Positions 51,193 through 61,387 of a DNA stretch of 64,000 nt are shown piece by piece. Position numbers and translations under genes: made by a program. The notes beneath the pieces are model-generated. The model searched no databases, had not been told where the DNA came from, and was given only the letters and a program-made list of their open reading frames with translations. This stretch comes from Okeanomitos corallinicola TIOX110 (GTDB taxonomy: Bacteria; Cyanobacteriota; Cyanobacteriia; Cyanobacteriales; Nostocaceae), in the NCBI RefSeq assembly GCF_038050375.1, contig NZ_CP150886.1, positions 1,715,318 through 1,779,317 of the forward strand, given 5' to 3'. Positions within the stretch are counted from its first letter, which is position 1; the number at the start of each line of letters is the position of its first letter.

Positions 51193-52290
51193 ATGGTTGG
51201 AGTTGCAATTGTCGGTACTGGATTTGGGCAAAAAGTACATATTCCCGCATTTCAAGCACACCATAAAACTGAGATTAAAGCTATTTATCATCGAGATATA
51301 AATAAAGCTAAATCTATCGCTGAAGCTAATAATATCTCTCATGCTAGTGATAATTTGGCAGAAATTCTCGCCTTACCAGAAGTAGAAGCTGTGAGTATTT
51401 CCACACCGCCATTTCTACATTATGACATGGGTAAACAAGTTTTAGAAGCTGGTAAACATCTGTTATTAGAAAAACCAGTTACTTTAAATGCAAATGAAGC
51501 TAAAGAATTATATCAATTAGCAAAAACTAAAGGTCTAATTGCATCTGTTGATTTTGAATTTCGTTTTATTCCTGCATGGCAATATTTTCATCAACTTTTA
51601 TCTTCTAATTATGTTGGTAATATTCGCTTAATCAAAATTGACTGGTTAGGTGCTTCCCGTGCTGATACATCCCGCGCTTGGAATTGGTATTCTCGTCAAG
51701 ATCAAGGTGGTGGTGTATTGGGTTCTTTAGGTTCTCATGCTTTTGATTATATTAATTGGTTATTTGGCCCAGTTAGTAAATTAAACGCCTATTTAAATAC
51801 AGCTATTACCCAAAGAAATGATCCTCAAAGTGGGGAAGTAAAAGCAGTAAATACCGATGACAATTGTTTGATATCTTTAGAGTTAGCAAATGGTACACCA
51901 TGTCAACTTTCTATTAGTGCTGTGGTTCATGCACCTAGACCTCATTGGATAGAAGTTTATGGTGATCAAGGAACTTTAGTTTTAGGAAGTGAACATCAAA
52001 AAGATTATATTCACGGGTTTAAAGTTTGGGGTTTTCAAGTTGGTGAAACTTTAACAGAAATGGAAATTCCTCCACATTTATTGTTTCCTCAACATTATGC
52101 TGATGGTCGAATTTGTGCATTTTTAAGAGTTGTGGATCAATGGGTGATAGGAATTGAGACAAAACAAGAAATTACACCATCTTTAAAAGCAGGTGTTTAT
52201 TCACAATTATTGATGGATTTATCCCATCAATCCAATGATGGGAGAATGTGGGTAGATGTGCCAAATTTAGAGTCATTTTTAGCGGCATAA
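51193..52290 (+). CDS. Gfo/Idh/MocA-family oxidoreductase
   Basis: A 365-residue NAD(P)-dependent sugar-type dehydrogenase. The Rossmann motif is VAIVGTGFGQKVHIPAFQ, and the catalytic-type Lys-Pro lies in HLLLEKPVTLNANEA. The C-terminal beta sheet contains GGGVLGSLGSHAFDYINWL. The family acts on inositols, glucose or glucose-fructose derivatives; the substrate is unknown here. The gene is a single unit with an AT-rich start region. Confidence 0.88.
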   Translation: MVGVAIVGTGFGQKVHIPAFQAHHKTEIKAIYHRDINKAKSIAEANNISHASDNLAEILALPEVEAVSISTPPFLHYDMGKQVLEAGKHLLLEKPVTLNANEAKELYQLAKTKGLIASVDFEFRFIPAWQYFHQLLSSNYVGNIRLIKIDWLGASRADTSRAWNWYSRQDQGGGVLGSLGSHAFDYINWLFGPVSKLNAYLNTAITQRNDPQSGEVKAVNTDDNCLISLELANGTPCQLSISAVVHAPRPHWIEVYGDQGTLVLGSEHQKDYIHGFKVWGFQVGETLTEMEIPPHLLFPQHYADGRICAFLRVVDQWVIGIETKQEITPSLKAGVYSQLLMDLSHQSNDGRMWVDVPNLESFLAA

Positions 52291-52431
52291 TTACCTGTAA
52301 AGTGGGAAATTCCCACTCTATAATTAAACGCATAAACACAAAATTTAGGGGTAATCTCCCTCCGGTTGCTTTCATGCACAGAAAACAATCACAGGGACAT
52401 CACCCCTATAGAATTCAACAGTAGTTAATGA

Positions 52432-53148
52432 TTACTCAGCAGTCACCAATTCAGTGCTACCCTTAGTGCGTTTCCGTGTCAAGGTGTTATAAACCATGAT
52501 CCCGATTGCTTTAATCAAATTACCTTCTAATTCTTGGAACATCTTCATGTTCACACCAAAAGCAGCATTTGCTTCTTCGGTAATGCGATCGCCTGTAGCG
52601 TCATCAATGGGCATTTCATCTAAATTTTGCCGATATTTAGCTTTAAATGCCTTCTCATCGCTAATATCTGCAAACTCATAAAAAGCAGTACCTTCACCTT
52701 CACCCAGTTTCATTGCTGTGACAGCAATATTTTTGAGGATTTGTCCCCCAGATAAGTCACCCAAATAACGGGTATAGGAATGGGCAATTAATAATTCGGG
52801 TTCTGTAGCGGAAATTTCCCGAATGCGATTTACATAGGCCTCACCAGCAGGGGATAATTTGATCTGCTCCCGCCAATTATAACCGTAGTAGTAAGCTAAA
52901 TCTTGCTCTAATGTATGCTTGCGGTTTAGTTCAGGAAAATAAATTTTACTCACAATGGGGTGATGTTTGTGCTTTTCCATCTCTTCTTCCATTGCTGAGT
53001 AGATGAAATAAAAGTTAGCAACCAGTTTCCGGTACGATTTTTTTTCTACAACTCCTTTCAAAAAGCACTTGACAAAACCTACATTTTCTGCCATTGTATG
53101 CGCTTTTTTTGTACCTACTCGTAATTTAGAGGCTAAATTGCTGCTCAT
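52432..53148 (-). CDS. Heme oxygenase (biliverdin-producing)
   Basis: A 238-residue HO-1-type heme oxygenase. The proximal heme His is His17 (LRVGTKKAHTMAEN), the substrate helix has AHSYTRYLGDLSGGQILKNIA, and YYYGYNWREQI is also conserved. It opens heme to biliverdin IX-alpha using ferredoxin, the first step to phycocyanobilin. It serves the same pigment system as the CpcS and HEAT-repeat genes 3 kb away. Length and motifs are normal. Ho1 is the usual cyanobacterial name; a second copy may exist elsewhere. Confidence 0.95.
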   Translation of the reverse strand: MSSNLASKLRVGTKKAHTMAENVGFVKCFLKGVVEKKSYRKLVANFYFIYSAMEEEMEKHKHHPIVSKIYFPELNRKHTLEQDLAYYYGYNWREQIKLSPAGEAYVNRIREISATEPELLIAHSYTRYLGDLSGGQILKNIAVTAMKLGEGEGTAFYEFADISDEKAFKAKYRQNLDEMPIDDATGDRITEEANAAFGVNMKMFQELEGNLIKAIGIMVYNTLTRKRTKGSTELVTAE

Positions 53149-53545
53149 GTTAAATTTCTCTACTTTAAAAAGTCAACTTGTGAGAATTGTTCACTAATGA
53201 CGAAAAAATGCCATTAAAACGTTACCTTAGAACTTTTTGATGAGAATTTATATTAAAATTCATGAAGTTGCTGTCGAAAAGTATTCTTTTATACTATAAA
53301 AATAAGGTTCTGTAGGCTTTTTCCAGTTATCATTGGGTTATAAGCCTGATTTATCAAAGACATTGGGGGATGTCAAGTAAATAATTCACAATCATCTGTA
53401 ATTTTACTTAATACAAGATCGTCAAAATTAATTGTGGTTAAGAAAAGAAATTGCAGATGTTCTGTTGACAGGCTATTTCATCAGAATTGTTGAACAAGGT
53501 TTAAAGTGTTATCCTCCATTGTGATGGTGTGGAGTGTAGAAAAAT
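53149..53545. other. Divergent promoter region, no gene seen
   Basis: 397 bp between heme oxygenase (minus) and glmM (plus). It is AT-rich, without tandem repeats, and presumably contains both promoters. Confidence 0.45.
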
Positions 53546-55018
53546 ATGGTTTCTTCTATGGCTAAGACTCAAGGCCGTATATCTGAAGGTTATATGGCTA
53601 AAACTGAAAGATTGAAAACAGGAAACGAAAGTAATTTTGCCCCTAGCTTCATATCCCTGCCAAAAACGCCGTTATTCGGTACAGATGGCATCCGTGGCAA
53701 AGTGGGAGAATTACTCACAGCACCCCTAGCCTTACAAGTAGGTTTTTGGACTGGTATTATTTTACGTGATCATGCTGCCAAAATAGGACCGATTATCTTG
53801 GGGCAAGACTCCAGAAATTCCAGTGATATGCTGGCTATGGCCTTAAGTGCAGGATTAACTGCCGCAGGTTTAGAAGTTTGGTATTTAGGTTTATGTCCTA
53901 CTCCCTGCGTAGCTTATCTGACGAGTATTACTGATGCTATTGGTGGAGTCATGATTTCTGCCAGCCATAACCCACCAGAAGACAATGGCATTAAAATTTT
54001 TGGTGGGAATGGGACAAAGTTGTCGAAAGCACTACAAGCCAAAATTGAATCGGGTTTGCGGGGTGACGTTGCTACTACTAGCAATGTAAGTAATTGTGGT
54101 AGACATTATTCACGGACAGAATTAATAGCAGATTACGGAAAAGCTCTGCAACAACCGTTACAACCCCAAGTAAATCTTCAGGGTATGAAGATAGTGTTAG
54201 ATGTGGCTTGGGGGGCGGCTGTGGGGTTAGCACCGACAGTATTTACCCAGATGGGTGCGGATGTGATTTGTTTACATAACCAGGCGGATGGCGATCGCAT
54301 TAATGTCAATTGCGGTTCTACACATCTAGATATTTTGGCAGAAGCAGTCAAAGAGTATCAAGCGGATATGGGCTTTGGCTTTGATGGCGACGCAGACCGA
54401 GTATTAGCCGTAGATAATACAGGCAGACAAGTTAACGGTGACTACATTCTTTATATTTGGGGTTGTCATCTGCAAACACAACAACAATTGCCAGATAACT
54501 TGATTATTTCCACTGTGATGGCGAACTTAGGCTTTGAGAAGGCTTGGGAAAAAAGAGGAGGTAAATTAATTCGCACCGCTGTTGGTGATCAGTACGTGCA
54601 AGCTGAAATGCTGAAAACCGGAGGAATGTTGGGGGGAGAACAATCAGGACATATCCTCTGTCGTCATTATGGCATCTCTGGAGATGGGTTACTGACAGCT
54701 TTACATTTGGCTGCTGTGGTGAAAGCGGCGGGAATTTCTTTAGGGGAAATGGTAGATCAAAGTTTTCAAACCTATCCACAACTATTAAAAAATGTGAGAG
54801 TAGAAGATAGAGAAAAACGGTTAGGGTGGGAAAATTGCGAACCAGTACAAAAAGCGATCGCCAAAGCCGAAACCGCCATGGGTGATCATGGCAGGATCTT
54901 AGTTCGTGCATCTGGGACAGAACCTGTGATTAGAGTTATGGTAGAGGCTGCTGATACTGAATTGGTAAACTATTGGACAAAGGAATTAGTATCCCAAGTT
55001 CAGGAACACATAGCTTAA
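53546..55018 (+). CDS. glmM: GlmM, phosphoglucosamine mutase
   Basis: A 490-residue alpha-D-phosphohexomutase. The phosphoserine loop is [21 protein letters not shown], the metal site [14 protein letters not shown], the sugar-specific loop GGEQSGHI and the phosphate loop [15 protein letters not shown]. GlmM turns glucosamine 6-phosphate into glucosamine 1-phosphate for cell-wall precursors. There is a ~40-residue N-terminal extension before [14 protein letters not shown]; a later ATG at 53561 or 53594 is a possible start. Confidence 0.95.
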   Translation: MVSSMAKTQGRISEGYMAKTERLKTGNESNFAPSFISLPKTPLFGTDGIRGKVGELLTAPLALQVGFWTGIILRDHAAKIGPIILGQDSRNSSDMLAMALSAGLTAAGLEVWYLGLCPTPCVAYLTSITDAIGGVMISASHNPPEDNGIKIFGGNGTKLSKALQAKIESGLRGDVATTSNVSNCGRHYSRTELIADYGKALQQPLQPQVNLQGMKIVLDVAWGAAVGLAPTVFTQMGADVICLHNQADGDRINVNCGSTHLDILAEAVKEYQADMGFGFDGDADRVLAVDNTGRQVNGDYILYIWGCHLQTQQQLPDNLIISTVMANLGFEKAWEKRGGKLIRTAVGDQYVQAEMLKTGGMLGGEQSGHILCRHYGISGDGLLTALHLAAVVKAAGISLGEMVDQSFQTYPQLLKNVRVEDREKRLGWENCEPVQKAIAKAETAMGDHGRILVRASGTEPVIRVMVEAADTELVNYWTKELVSQVQEHIA

Positions 55019-55023
55019 AGAAG

Positions 55024-55115
55024 AATTCAGGAGTCAGGAATTTAAGGAGTCAGGAGTCAGGAGTCAGGATAAAGAATTAATTTTTCTTTTAATTTTTCTT
55101 TTAATTTTTCTTTCC
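55024..55115. repeat. AGTCAGG heptamer array and a TTAATTTTTCT array
   Basis: GGAGTCA-type units at 55028-55068 are followed by three copies of an 11-base unit, TTAATTTTTCT, at about 55078-55112. Both are tandem repeats between glmM and the hps-type genes. Confidence 0.8.
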
Positions 55116-55177
55116 CTACTCCTCCTACCTCGAATCCTACACCCTCTTCTTCCCTGTCACCTGTAACCTAAACAGTT

Positions 55178-56857
55178 ATGCCGAAAACAAAGCGAAAATC
55201 CAAACGCGGAAAACAGCAGTCATCACCAAATAAACCAGTCCTGAGTTTAAAAGAAGAGTTAGCTCTCAAGCGCAAAGCTATGCAAGCACGTAAAGAATTT
55301 ACTGGCTTGGTTAGTAAACTTATAGGCAGTGGCATATTTTTGGGTATAGTGCTTTTTTTTGTAGGTGGCATTAAATTAGCTGTTCCAGGGGCATTAGGTC
55401 TCATGGTTTTAACTCTGTGCTACAAATATCCACGCCCTGCTTTGTTTGCTTTTGTGATCTACCTACCTTTTGCGGGGACTGTGGTTTACTGGTTGGGTGG
55501 TAGTCCCATTATGCAGTTAGCCAAAGATGCTTTTTTTATCCCTATGGCGATCGCAGTTTGGCAAACCTGTAACAAACAAAGACAGCCCTTTCTTGTTCCT
55601 AAAGGCATTAAAACTCCATTTATGATTCTCCTTGGCTGCTGTATCATGACTCTACTATTTGTCAATGGTGAACAGCAATTAATTGTCAATAGTGAACCGG
55701 AGTTAAGTGCCTCTGGAGAAGTACCTATAGGAGTCGGAATCTTAGGATTAAAAGTTTTAATAGGCTATTTGCCCCTAATTAGCTGTGTATACTACTTAAT
55801 CCGTGATGAAAAAGACTTTTGGTTACTCTCACGGCTTCAAGTTATCCTCATACTAATCTGCGGTCTTCTCGGAATTATGCAGTATGCTCTACTCACAATT
55901 GGGGTATGTAAAGGAACTGTAGGTGTTGAGGGAGACTTATTGTTTAAAGCTTCACTAGATGCCCGCTGCTATGTCGGCGGTGCATTGTTGTATACTCCAG
56001 AGCAGGGAGTAATTCGCTTACCTGGAACATTTGTTGCTCCTTGGCAATGGTCATGGTTTTTGATTTCGGGAACGTTTTTTACCTTTGCTAGTATTTTTAG
56101 CGATAAATCCATTATTTGGCGAATTATCAGTTTACCAGCTTTAGCTTTAGTGTTTATGAATGCCGTTGTTTCTGGACAAAGAATTGCTTTAGCTTTAGTA
56201 CCAGTTTGTTTTGTGATGCTATTATTATTTACGGGTCAATTTGCAAATTTTAAAAAGTTTATTCCTGTTATAGGTGGGTTTGCTTTAATTTTAGTAATTG
56301 CAATGGCAGCTAACCCCACAGTCGTACAAGAAAGAACAGACAGTTTTGTTGATAGATGGAATGCTTCACCTCCTCAAAATTTTATAGTTCAGCAATTCGA
56401 GGAAAGCTGGCACCAGGTTGATGATAGTCCTTTGGGTAAGGGTTTAGGTCGGGCAACTAACTCAGCCCGCATCTTAGGTTCAACTAGGTTAATAGAAACA
56501 TATTATCCTAAAGTTCTTTATGAAGTGGGAATTGTGGGAGTAATGGCTTTTTTGATCTTTGTTACTACAATCACAGTTACTGCTTTTAAGACCTATAAAA
56601 AAATCAAAAATCGTAATCTTAGAACCTATGCTGCCAGTATGTGGGTGTTTATTTTATTTATTAGTTATAACACCTATTATTATCCTTTAGATGTTGACCC
56701 AGTAGGTGTTTACTATTGGTTATCCATAGGAATGTTATTCAAGTTATCAGAACTTGATAAAGAAATGAAACATGACCCTCAAGAAATACAATCAAAATAT
56801 AATAAAAAAAGTGTAGGTAAAAAATCATCTAAATATAATAAAAACATACAAATATAA
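55178..56857 (+). CDS. Polysaccharide biosynthesis membrane protein (HpsL-like)
   Basis: A 559-residue protein with a basic N-terminal tail (KTKRKSKRGKQQ) and about ten membrane segments. Its general type is the O-antigen ligase/polymerase superfamily. The large loop contains PRPALFAFVIYLPFAGTVVYW and RLPGTFVAPWQWSWFLISGTF. The position ahead of three glycosyltransferase genes and the length match the hormogonium polysaccharide protein HpsL of Nostoc. It would polymerise or export a motility slime polysaccharide. The HpsL name is a family-level guess. Confidence 0.7.
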   Translation: MPKTKRKSKRGKQQSSPNKPVLSLKEELALKRKAMQARKEFTGLVSKLIGSGIFLGIVLFFVGGIKLAVPGALGLMVLTLCYKYPRPALFAFVIYLPFAGTVVYWLGGSPIMQLAKDAFFIPMAIAVWQTCNKQRQPFLVPKGIKTPFMILLGCCIMTLLFVNGEQQLIVNSEPELSASGEVPIGVGILGLKVLIGYLPLISCVYYLIRDEKDFWLLSRLQVILILICGLLGIMQYALLTIGVCKGTVGVEGDLLFKASLDARCYVGGALLYTPEQGVIRLPGTFVAPWQWSWFLISGTFFTFASIFSDKSIIWRIISLPALALVFMNAVVSGQRIALALVPVCFVMLLLFTGQFANFKKFIPVIGGFALILVIAMAANPTVVQERTDSFVDRWNASPPQNFIVQQFEESWHQVDDSPLGKGLGRATNSARILGSTRLIETYYPKVLYEVGIVGVMAFLIFVTTITVTAFKTYKKIKNRNLRTYAASMWVFILFISYNTYYYPLDVDPVGVYYWLSIGMLFKLSELDKEMKHDPQEIQSKYNKKSVGKKSSKYNKNIQI

Positions 56858-56954
56858 AATCAAAATTAGTTATTGGATGATCTCTATACAGCCACTGTAA
56901 GGTTATACTTAAATAACATCAGCTTAATTAATTACAATTTTAACTATCACATTT

Positions 56955-57935
56955 ATGAATAATTACCCATTAATCTCCGTAGTTATCCCTACATACAGAA
57001 GAGAAAAACTGCTACAAGATAGTATTGTGGATGTCTTAAAACAAGATTATCCCGATTTTGAAGTTTTGGTAGTAGATCAAACCCAAACCCACGAACCAGA
57101 AACTCAAGCTTTTCTAGATAAAATGTCTGCATCTGGTAAAATCAAGTTGTTTAAATTAGATTGGGCAAGTTTACCAGGTGCAAGAAACTACGGTGTACGC
57201 AGATCATCGGGTGAAATTATCTTATTTATTGATGATGATGTGCAGTTAACACCTGGTTTTTTAGCTGCTCATGCCAAAAACTACGTAGAAAATCCAGAAA
57301 TAGGTGCAGTTGCAGGCCGCGTCTTTGACAGAATGAAATTAGGTGATTCTGGGGGAGAACTGGAAATTGAATACTTACCACCGGAAGCAATGGATCCTGG
57401 TATTGCTTGGTATCATATTGATTTAGTACATACGACCAAACCTCAGCAAGTTTTAACCGCTAGAGGTTGTAATATGTCTTTTCGTAGAGATGTGTTTACT
57501 AAGTACGGTATTAAATTTGATGAGAGGTTTCGGGGTAGTGCAGTCAGGGAAGAGTCGGATTTTTGTTTACGGTTTCGACAAACTGGATATAAAATTTGGT
57601 ATGATCCAGAATCTTATTTAGTACATTTAGGAGAAGAAACAGGCGGTTGTCATGATATTAGTATGCGATCGCTTAAATATCAAATTACCTTTTATCACAA
57701 TCATTTTTTATTAGGTTTAAAAAACCTCACATTTACCCAATCTTTGCGACTTTATGGTCGTTTATTTGACTGCCATGTTCTCGGCAACCCTCCTTGTTAT
57801 AAAAGTGGTTCACCTATTAAAATTGCCAGTCGTGGAGTTTTCTATTTTTTAGGTTTTCTTAAAGCTTTAGGGACTATGATTCAATCAGCGTGGAATGATG
57901 GGCAAATTTACAGTCGTTTAGATCAACAGGTTTAA
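56955..57935 (+). CDS. Family 2 glycosyltransferase (HpsN-like)
   Basis: A 326-residue GT-A fold glycosyltransferase. It starts PLISVVIPTYRREKLLQDSI, and the nucleotide/metal motif DDDV is in ILFIDDDVQLTPGFLAAH. The acceptor region contains TARGCNMSFRRDVF and an ESDFCLRFRQTG motif. No membrane anchor is evident. It lies second in the hps-type row, 97 bp after the HpsL-like gene. It is likely to add one sugar of the hormogonium polysaccharide; donor and acceptor are unknown. Confidence 0.8.
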   Translation: MNNYPLISVVIPTYRREKLLQDSIVDVLKQDYPDFEVLVVDQTQTHEPETQAFLDKMSASGKIKLFKLDWASLPGARNYGVRRSSGEIILFIDDDVQLTPGFLAAHAKNYVENPEIGAVAGRVFDRMKLGDSGGELEIEYLPPEAMDPGIAWYHIDLVHTTKPQQVLTARGCNMSFRRDVFTKYGIKFDERFRGSAVREESDFCLRFRQTGYKIWYDPESYLVHLGEETGGCHDISMRSLKYQITFYHNHFLLGLKNLTFTQSLRLYGRLFDCHVLGNPPCYKSGSPIKIASRGVFYFLGFLKALGTMIQSAWNDGQIYSRLDQQV

Positions 57936-57944
57936 TTTATTGAA

Positions 57945-57976
57945 CGCAGATGAACGCAGATAGACGCAGATAAATT
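57945..57976. repeat. GAACGCAGAT-type repeat
   Basis: AACGCAGATGAACGCAGAT followed by AGACGCAGAT is a three-unit tandem array between two glycosyltransferase genes. An inverted relative is at 5803-5836. Confidence 0.7.
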
Positions 57977-58081
57977 ATGGATAAATTTAACATATCTCTA
58001 ATTATAATTATGTCGGTGTTCATCTATTTTTGTAATTTTGAATGAGTTCTAAAATTTATCAATTTATATTCAAAATTTACC

Positions 58082-59263
58082 ATGAAAATATTAGTTGCTA
58101 GTCACACCTATATAGTAGACTTAAACTGTGAAAAATTACGAGCTTTAGCAAAACTAGAATCAGGCATTGAAGTTACGGTTGTAGTTCCTAAAAAATGGCA
58201 ACCGGGAGGAGTACAAAACAAAATTATTGAAACAGAATATAGAGATGAAGGTGCTTTTAAAATAGTTCCTATTTCTAATTTTAGTCAAAATCATCAAGGA
58301 TTATTAACTTTTGGGACTGATTTAATCGGGTTATTAAATAAATTTCGTCCCGATATTATTCATGTTGAACAAGGTTCAAGGGGTTTAGCTTATACACAAA
58401 TGATTTTGTTGAATCAATTGTTAGGTTTAAAATCTAAAAATGTATTTTTTACCTGGTGGAATTTACCTTATGAATTGAAATTACCAATTGCCTTATTAGA
58501 AAAATATAATCTCAAGAATAGTGATGGGATTATTTCCGGTAATCAAGATGGGGCTGATATTTTAAGACAACGGGGATATAATGGTTCTATTAAAGTTTTA
58601 CCCCAGTTGGGTGTAGATGAAACCTTATTTAAACCTAACCCACAGGCAGATTTAGCTGCTAAATTAGGAATTGATGAACATGATTTTGTTGTTGGTTTTG
58701 TCGGTAGATTTGTGCCTGAAAAAGGTTTACTTACTCTGTTAAAAGCATTAGTGAATATTCAAGATAAACCCTGGAAATTATTACTATTAGGTAGAGGAGA
58801 TTTAAGAGCAGAATTATTGAAAATAGCTACGGAAAATAATCTTCAAGAAAAAGTGGTGATAGTTGAAAGTGTTCCTCATGATGAAGTTGCTAATTATATA
58901 AATTTAATGAACACATTGGTACTTCCTTCTGAAACAACTTATAAATTTAAAACCCTCACTGCTGTGGGTTGGAAAGAACAATTTGGTCATGTTTTAATTG
59001 AAGCAATGGCTTGTAAAGTTCCTGTAATTGGTTCTGATTCTGGAGAAATTCCTCATGTTATTGGTGATGACGGTTTAATTTTCCCTGAAGGCGATGATCA
59101 GGCTTTAGCTAATTGTTTATTACAGTTAATTGATAATCCAAATTTGGGTGAACAATTAGGAATAAAAGGTTATGAAAAAGCAATGATTAAATATACAAAT
59201 AAAGCGGTAGCTCAACAACAATATGAATTTTATCAAGAGTTAAAAGTTAAAGGTGACTGGTGA
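58082..59263 (+). CDS. Family 4 glycosyltransferase (HpsO-like)
   Basis: A 393-residue GT-B fold transferase. The C-terminal half has FVVGFVGRFVPEKGLLTLLKAL and the donor-site motif FGHVLIEAMACKVPVIGSDSGEIPHVI. The N-terminal domain is typical of GT4 (ILVASHTYIVDLNCEKLRALA). It is third in the hps-type row. The donor sugar is unknown. Confidence 0.8.
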   Translation: MKILVASHTYIVDLNCEKLRALAKLESGIEVTVVVPKKWQPGGVQNKIIETEYRDEGAFKIVPISNFSQNHQGLLTFGTDLIGLLNKFRPDIIHVEQGSRGLAYTQMILLNQLLGLKSKNVFFTWWNLPYELKLPIALLEKYNLKNSDGIISGNQDGADILRQRGYNGSIKVLPQLGVDETLFKPNPQADLAAKLGIDEHDFVVGFVGRFVPEKGLLTLLKALVNIQDKPWKLLLLGRGDLRAELLKIATENNLQEKVVIVESVPHDEVANYINLMNTLVLPSETTYKFKTLTAVGWKEQFGHVLIEAMACKVPVIGSDSGEIPHVIGDDGLIFPEGDDQALANCLLQLIDNPNLGEQLGIKGYEKAMIKYTNKAVAQQQYEFYQELKVKGDW

Positions 59264-59307
59264 AAGTAAGAATAAAATAGAAGTTCAGAAGTTGGGATAA
59301 TTAGCTA

Positions 59308-59367
59308 TTACCCATTACCCATTACCCATTACCCATTACCTATTACCTATTACCCATTACCCATTAA
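59308..59367. repeat. TTACCCA heptamer array abutting a start codon
   Basis: About eight units of TTACCCA/TTACCTA run to two bases before the ATG at 59368. The whole leader of the next gene is therefore repeat DNA without a Shine-Dalgarno sequence. Confidence 0.88.
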
Positions 59368-60540
59368 ATGAAAATATTACAAATTGTTCCTTCTATTTCT
59401 CTTATTTATGGTGGTCCTAGTCAAATGATTTTAGGACTATCACCAGCCTTAGCAAAAGCAGGTGCAGAAGTTACTATCTTAACTACTAATACTAATGGTG
59501 ATAATGGACAAGAATCACTTGATGTTCCTTTAAATAAACCTATTCAACAAAATGGTTATGAAATCATTTATTTCCGTTGTGCGCCATTTCGCAGATATAA
59601 GTTTTCGATTGATTTGTTAAAATGGTTAAAAAATAATGCTAACAAGTTTGATATTGCCCATCTTCATGCTTTATACTCTCCTGTAATTAGTGCTGCGGCG
59701 ATGATTTGTCGTCAGCAGAATTTACCTTATATTTTACGTCCTTTAGGAACTCTTGATCCGGCTGATTTACAAAAGAAAAAACAATTAAAAAAAATATATA
59801 CTGCTGTTTTAGAACGTGATAATATAGCGGGTGCGGCAGCAATTCATTTCACCAGTGAACAGGAAGCAAAGGTATCTGAAAGGTTTGGTGTAAAAACAAA
59901 AGATTTGGTGATTCCTTTGGGTGTTATTCCTCCTAAAGTAAGCACTGAAGATGTGAGAAGTAAGTTTTCTATTCCCCAGGATAAACCTTTGATTTTATTT
60001 ATGTCACGGATTGATCCTAAGAAGGGTTTAGAATTATTAATTGCGGCTTTAGAAAAGTTGTTAAATCAGGGTTTTGATTTTCATTTTATCTTAGCAGGTA
60101 CAAATCCCCAAGATCCAATTTATGAGCAAAAAATTAAATCTGAAATAGAAAGTTCAATTTTAAAATCTCATACTACTATTACAGGTTTTGTGACAGGAGA
60201 AATAAAAACTGGTTTATTAAAAACTGCGGATTTATTTGTGTTACCTTCTTATTATGAAAATTTTGGTATTGCGGTTGCAGAAGCGATGGTAGCAGGTACA
60301 CCTGTGGTGATTTCTGATCAAGTGCATATTTATCAACAAATCATAGATAGTGAGTCTGGTTGGGTGGGTAAAACCAGTGTAGAATCAATTTTTGAATTAT
60401 TAACAACAGCTTTGTTTAATTTGCCAGAATGTCAAAAACGGGGGTTAAATGCTAGAGAATATGCTTTACAGAATTTTAGCTGGGATGCGATCGCACAACA
60501 GATAATCCAAGCATATAATCAGATAATTAGGGTTGACTGA
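59368..60540 (+). CDS. Family 4 glycosyltransferase (HpsP-like)
   Basis: A 390-residue GT4 protein. It starts MKILQIVPSISLIYGGPSQM, the donor domain has ILFMSRIDPKKGLELLIAAL, and the acceptor/donor site reads LPSYYENFGIAVAEAMVAG. It ends the hps-type row and is followed by a 117-bp gap to a peroxiredoxin. The heptamer array occupies the whole 60 bases upstream of the ATG, so translation initiation is likely weak or unusual. Confidence 0.82.
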   Translation: MKILQIVPSISLIYGGPSQMILGLSPALAKAGAEVTILTTNTNGDNGQESLDVPLNKPIQQNGYEIIYFRCAPFRRYKFSIDLLKWLKNNANKFDIAHLHALYSPVISAAAMICRQQNLPYILRPLGTLDPADLQKKKQLKKIYTAVLERDNIAGAAAIHFTSEQEAKVSERFGVKTKDLVIPLGVIPPKVSTEDVRSKFSIPQDKPLILFMSRIDPKKGLELLIAALEKLLNQGFDFHFILAGTNPQDPIYEQKIKSEIESSILKSHTTITGFVTGEIKTGLLKTADLFVLPSYYENFGIAVAEAMVAGTPVVISDQVHIYQQIIDSESGWVGKTSVESIFELLTTALFNLPECQKRGLNAREYALQNFSWDAIAQQIIQAYNQIIRVD

Positions 60541-60657
60541 ATAAACACCAAACAAGAAATTTTATTGCCACCTGCGAAATCTCGATAGGATAACAGTTGA
60601 TTTATGTCATGATGGCACAGTAAAATAAACATCTTTTCTAATTACAGGGAATCTAAC

Positions 60658-61296
60658 ATGGGATTACGTCTTGGTGATACAGTACCTAATTTTACACAAG
60701 CCTCTACACACGGCGACATCAACTTTTACGAATGGGCAGGTGATAGCTGGGTAGTATTATTTTCTCACCCTGCTGACTTTACACCTGTTTGCACAACAGA
60801 ATTAGGAACAGTTGCGAAGTTAAAACCTGAATTTGACAAACGTAACGTAAAAGCGATCGCTCTGAGTGTTGATGATGTAGACTCTCATAATGGTTGGGTG
60901 GGAGATATCGAAGAAACCCAAAACACCAAACTCAACTACCCCATTTTGGCAGATGCAGACAAAAAGGTTTCTGACCTTTATGATATGATTCACCCTAACG
61001 CAGCTGCAAATATTACAGTGCGTTCCGTATTTGTGATTGATCCTAGCAAGAAACTGCGTCTTTCTTTCACTTACCCCCCCAGCACTGGACGTAATTTTGA
61101 TGAATTATTACGAGTAATTGACTCTTTACAGTTAACGGATAACCATAGTGTAGCTACTCCAGCAGACTGGAAAGATGGTGAAGACTGCGTCATTGTTCCA
61201 TCCTTAAAAGATCCCGCAGTGCTGAAAGAGAAATTCCCCAAAGGTTACAAAGAAATTAAACCTTATTTGCGGATGACTCCCCAACCTAACAAATAA
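60658..61296 (+). CDS. 1-Cys peroxiredoxin (Prx6 type)
   Basis: A 212-residue peroxiredoxin with the active Cys in FSHPADFTPVCTTELG. It lacks a clear second resolving cysteine in the usual place, so it is the 1-Cys type. The C-terminal dimerisation part (DWKDGEDCVIVPSL) is typical. It reduces hydrogen peroxide and organic peroxides. The gene has a good terminator and no operon partner. The family is often stress-induced in heterocystous cyanobacteria. Confidence 0.95.
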   Translation: MGLRLGDTVPNFTQASTHGDINFYEWAGDSWVVLFSHPADFTPVCTTELGTVAKLKPEFDKRNVKAIALSVDDVDSHNGWVGDIEETQNTKLNYPILADADKKVSDLYDMIHPNAAANITVRSVFVIDPSKKLRLSFTYPPSTGRNFDELLRVIDSLQLTDNHSVATPADWKDGEDCVIVPSLKDPAVLKEKFPKGYKEIKPYLRMTPQPNK

Positions 61297-61323
61297 TTTT
61301 CAGTCACATTAATATTCATTGAT

Positions 61324-61360
61324 ATGGTGGGTTAACAATAGAGTAACCTACCATTTTTTA
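61324..61360 (+). terminator. Terminator of the peroxiredoxin gene
   Basis: ATGGTGGGTTA pairs with TAACCTACCAT (one mismatch), followed by TTTTTTATTG, 28 bp after the stop. Confidence 0.85.
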
Positions 61361-61387
61361 TTGATATAAAAACATTAAAGTTAGAGT

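Noticed and set aside
59308-59367. Tandem repeat that could be taken for a CRISPR array
   Set aside because: Units are 7 bp with no spacers. It is an STRR-type array, not CRISPR, and no cas gene is present.
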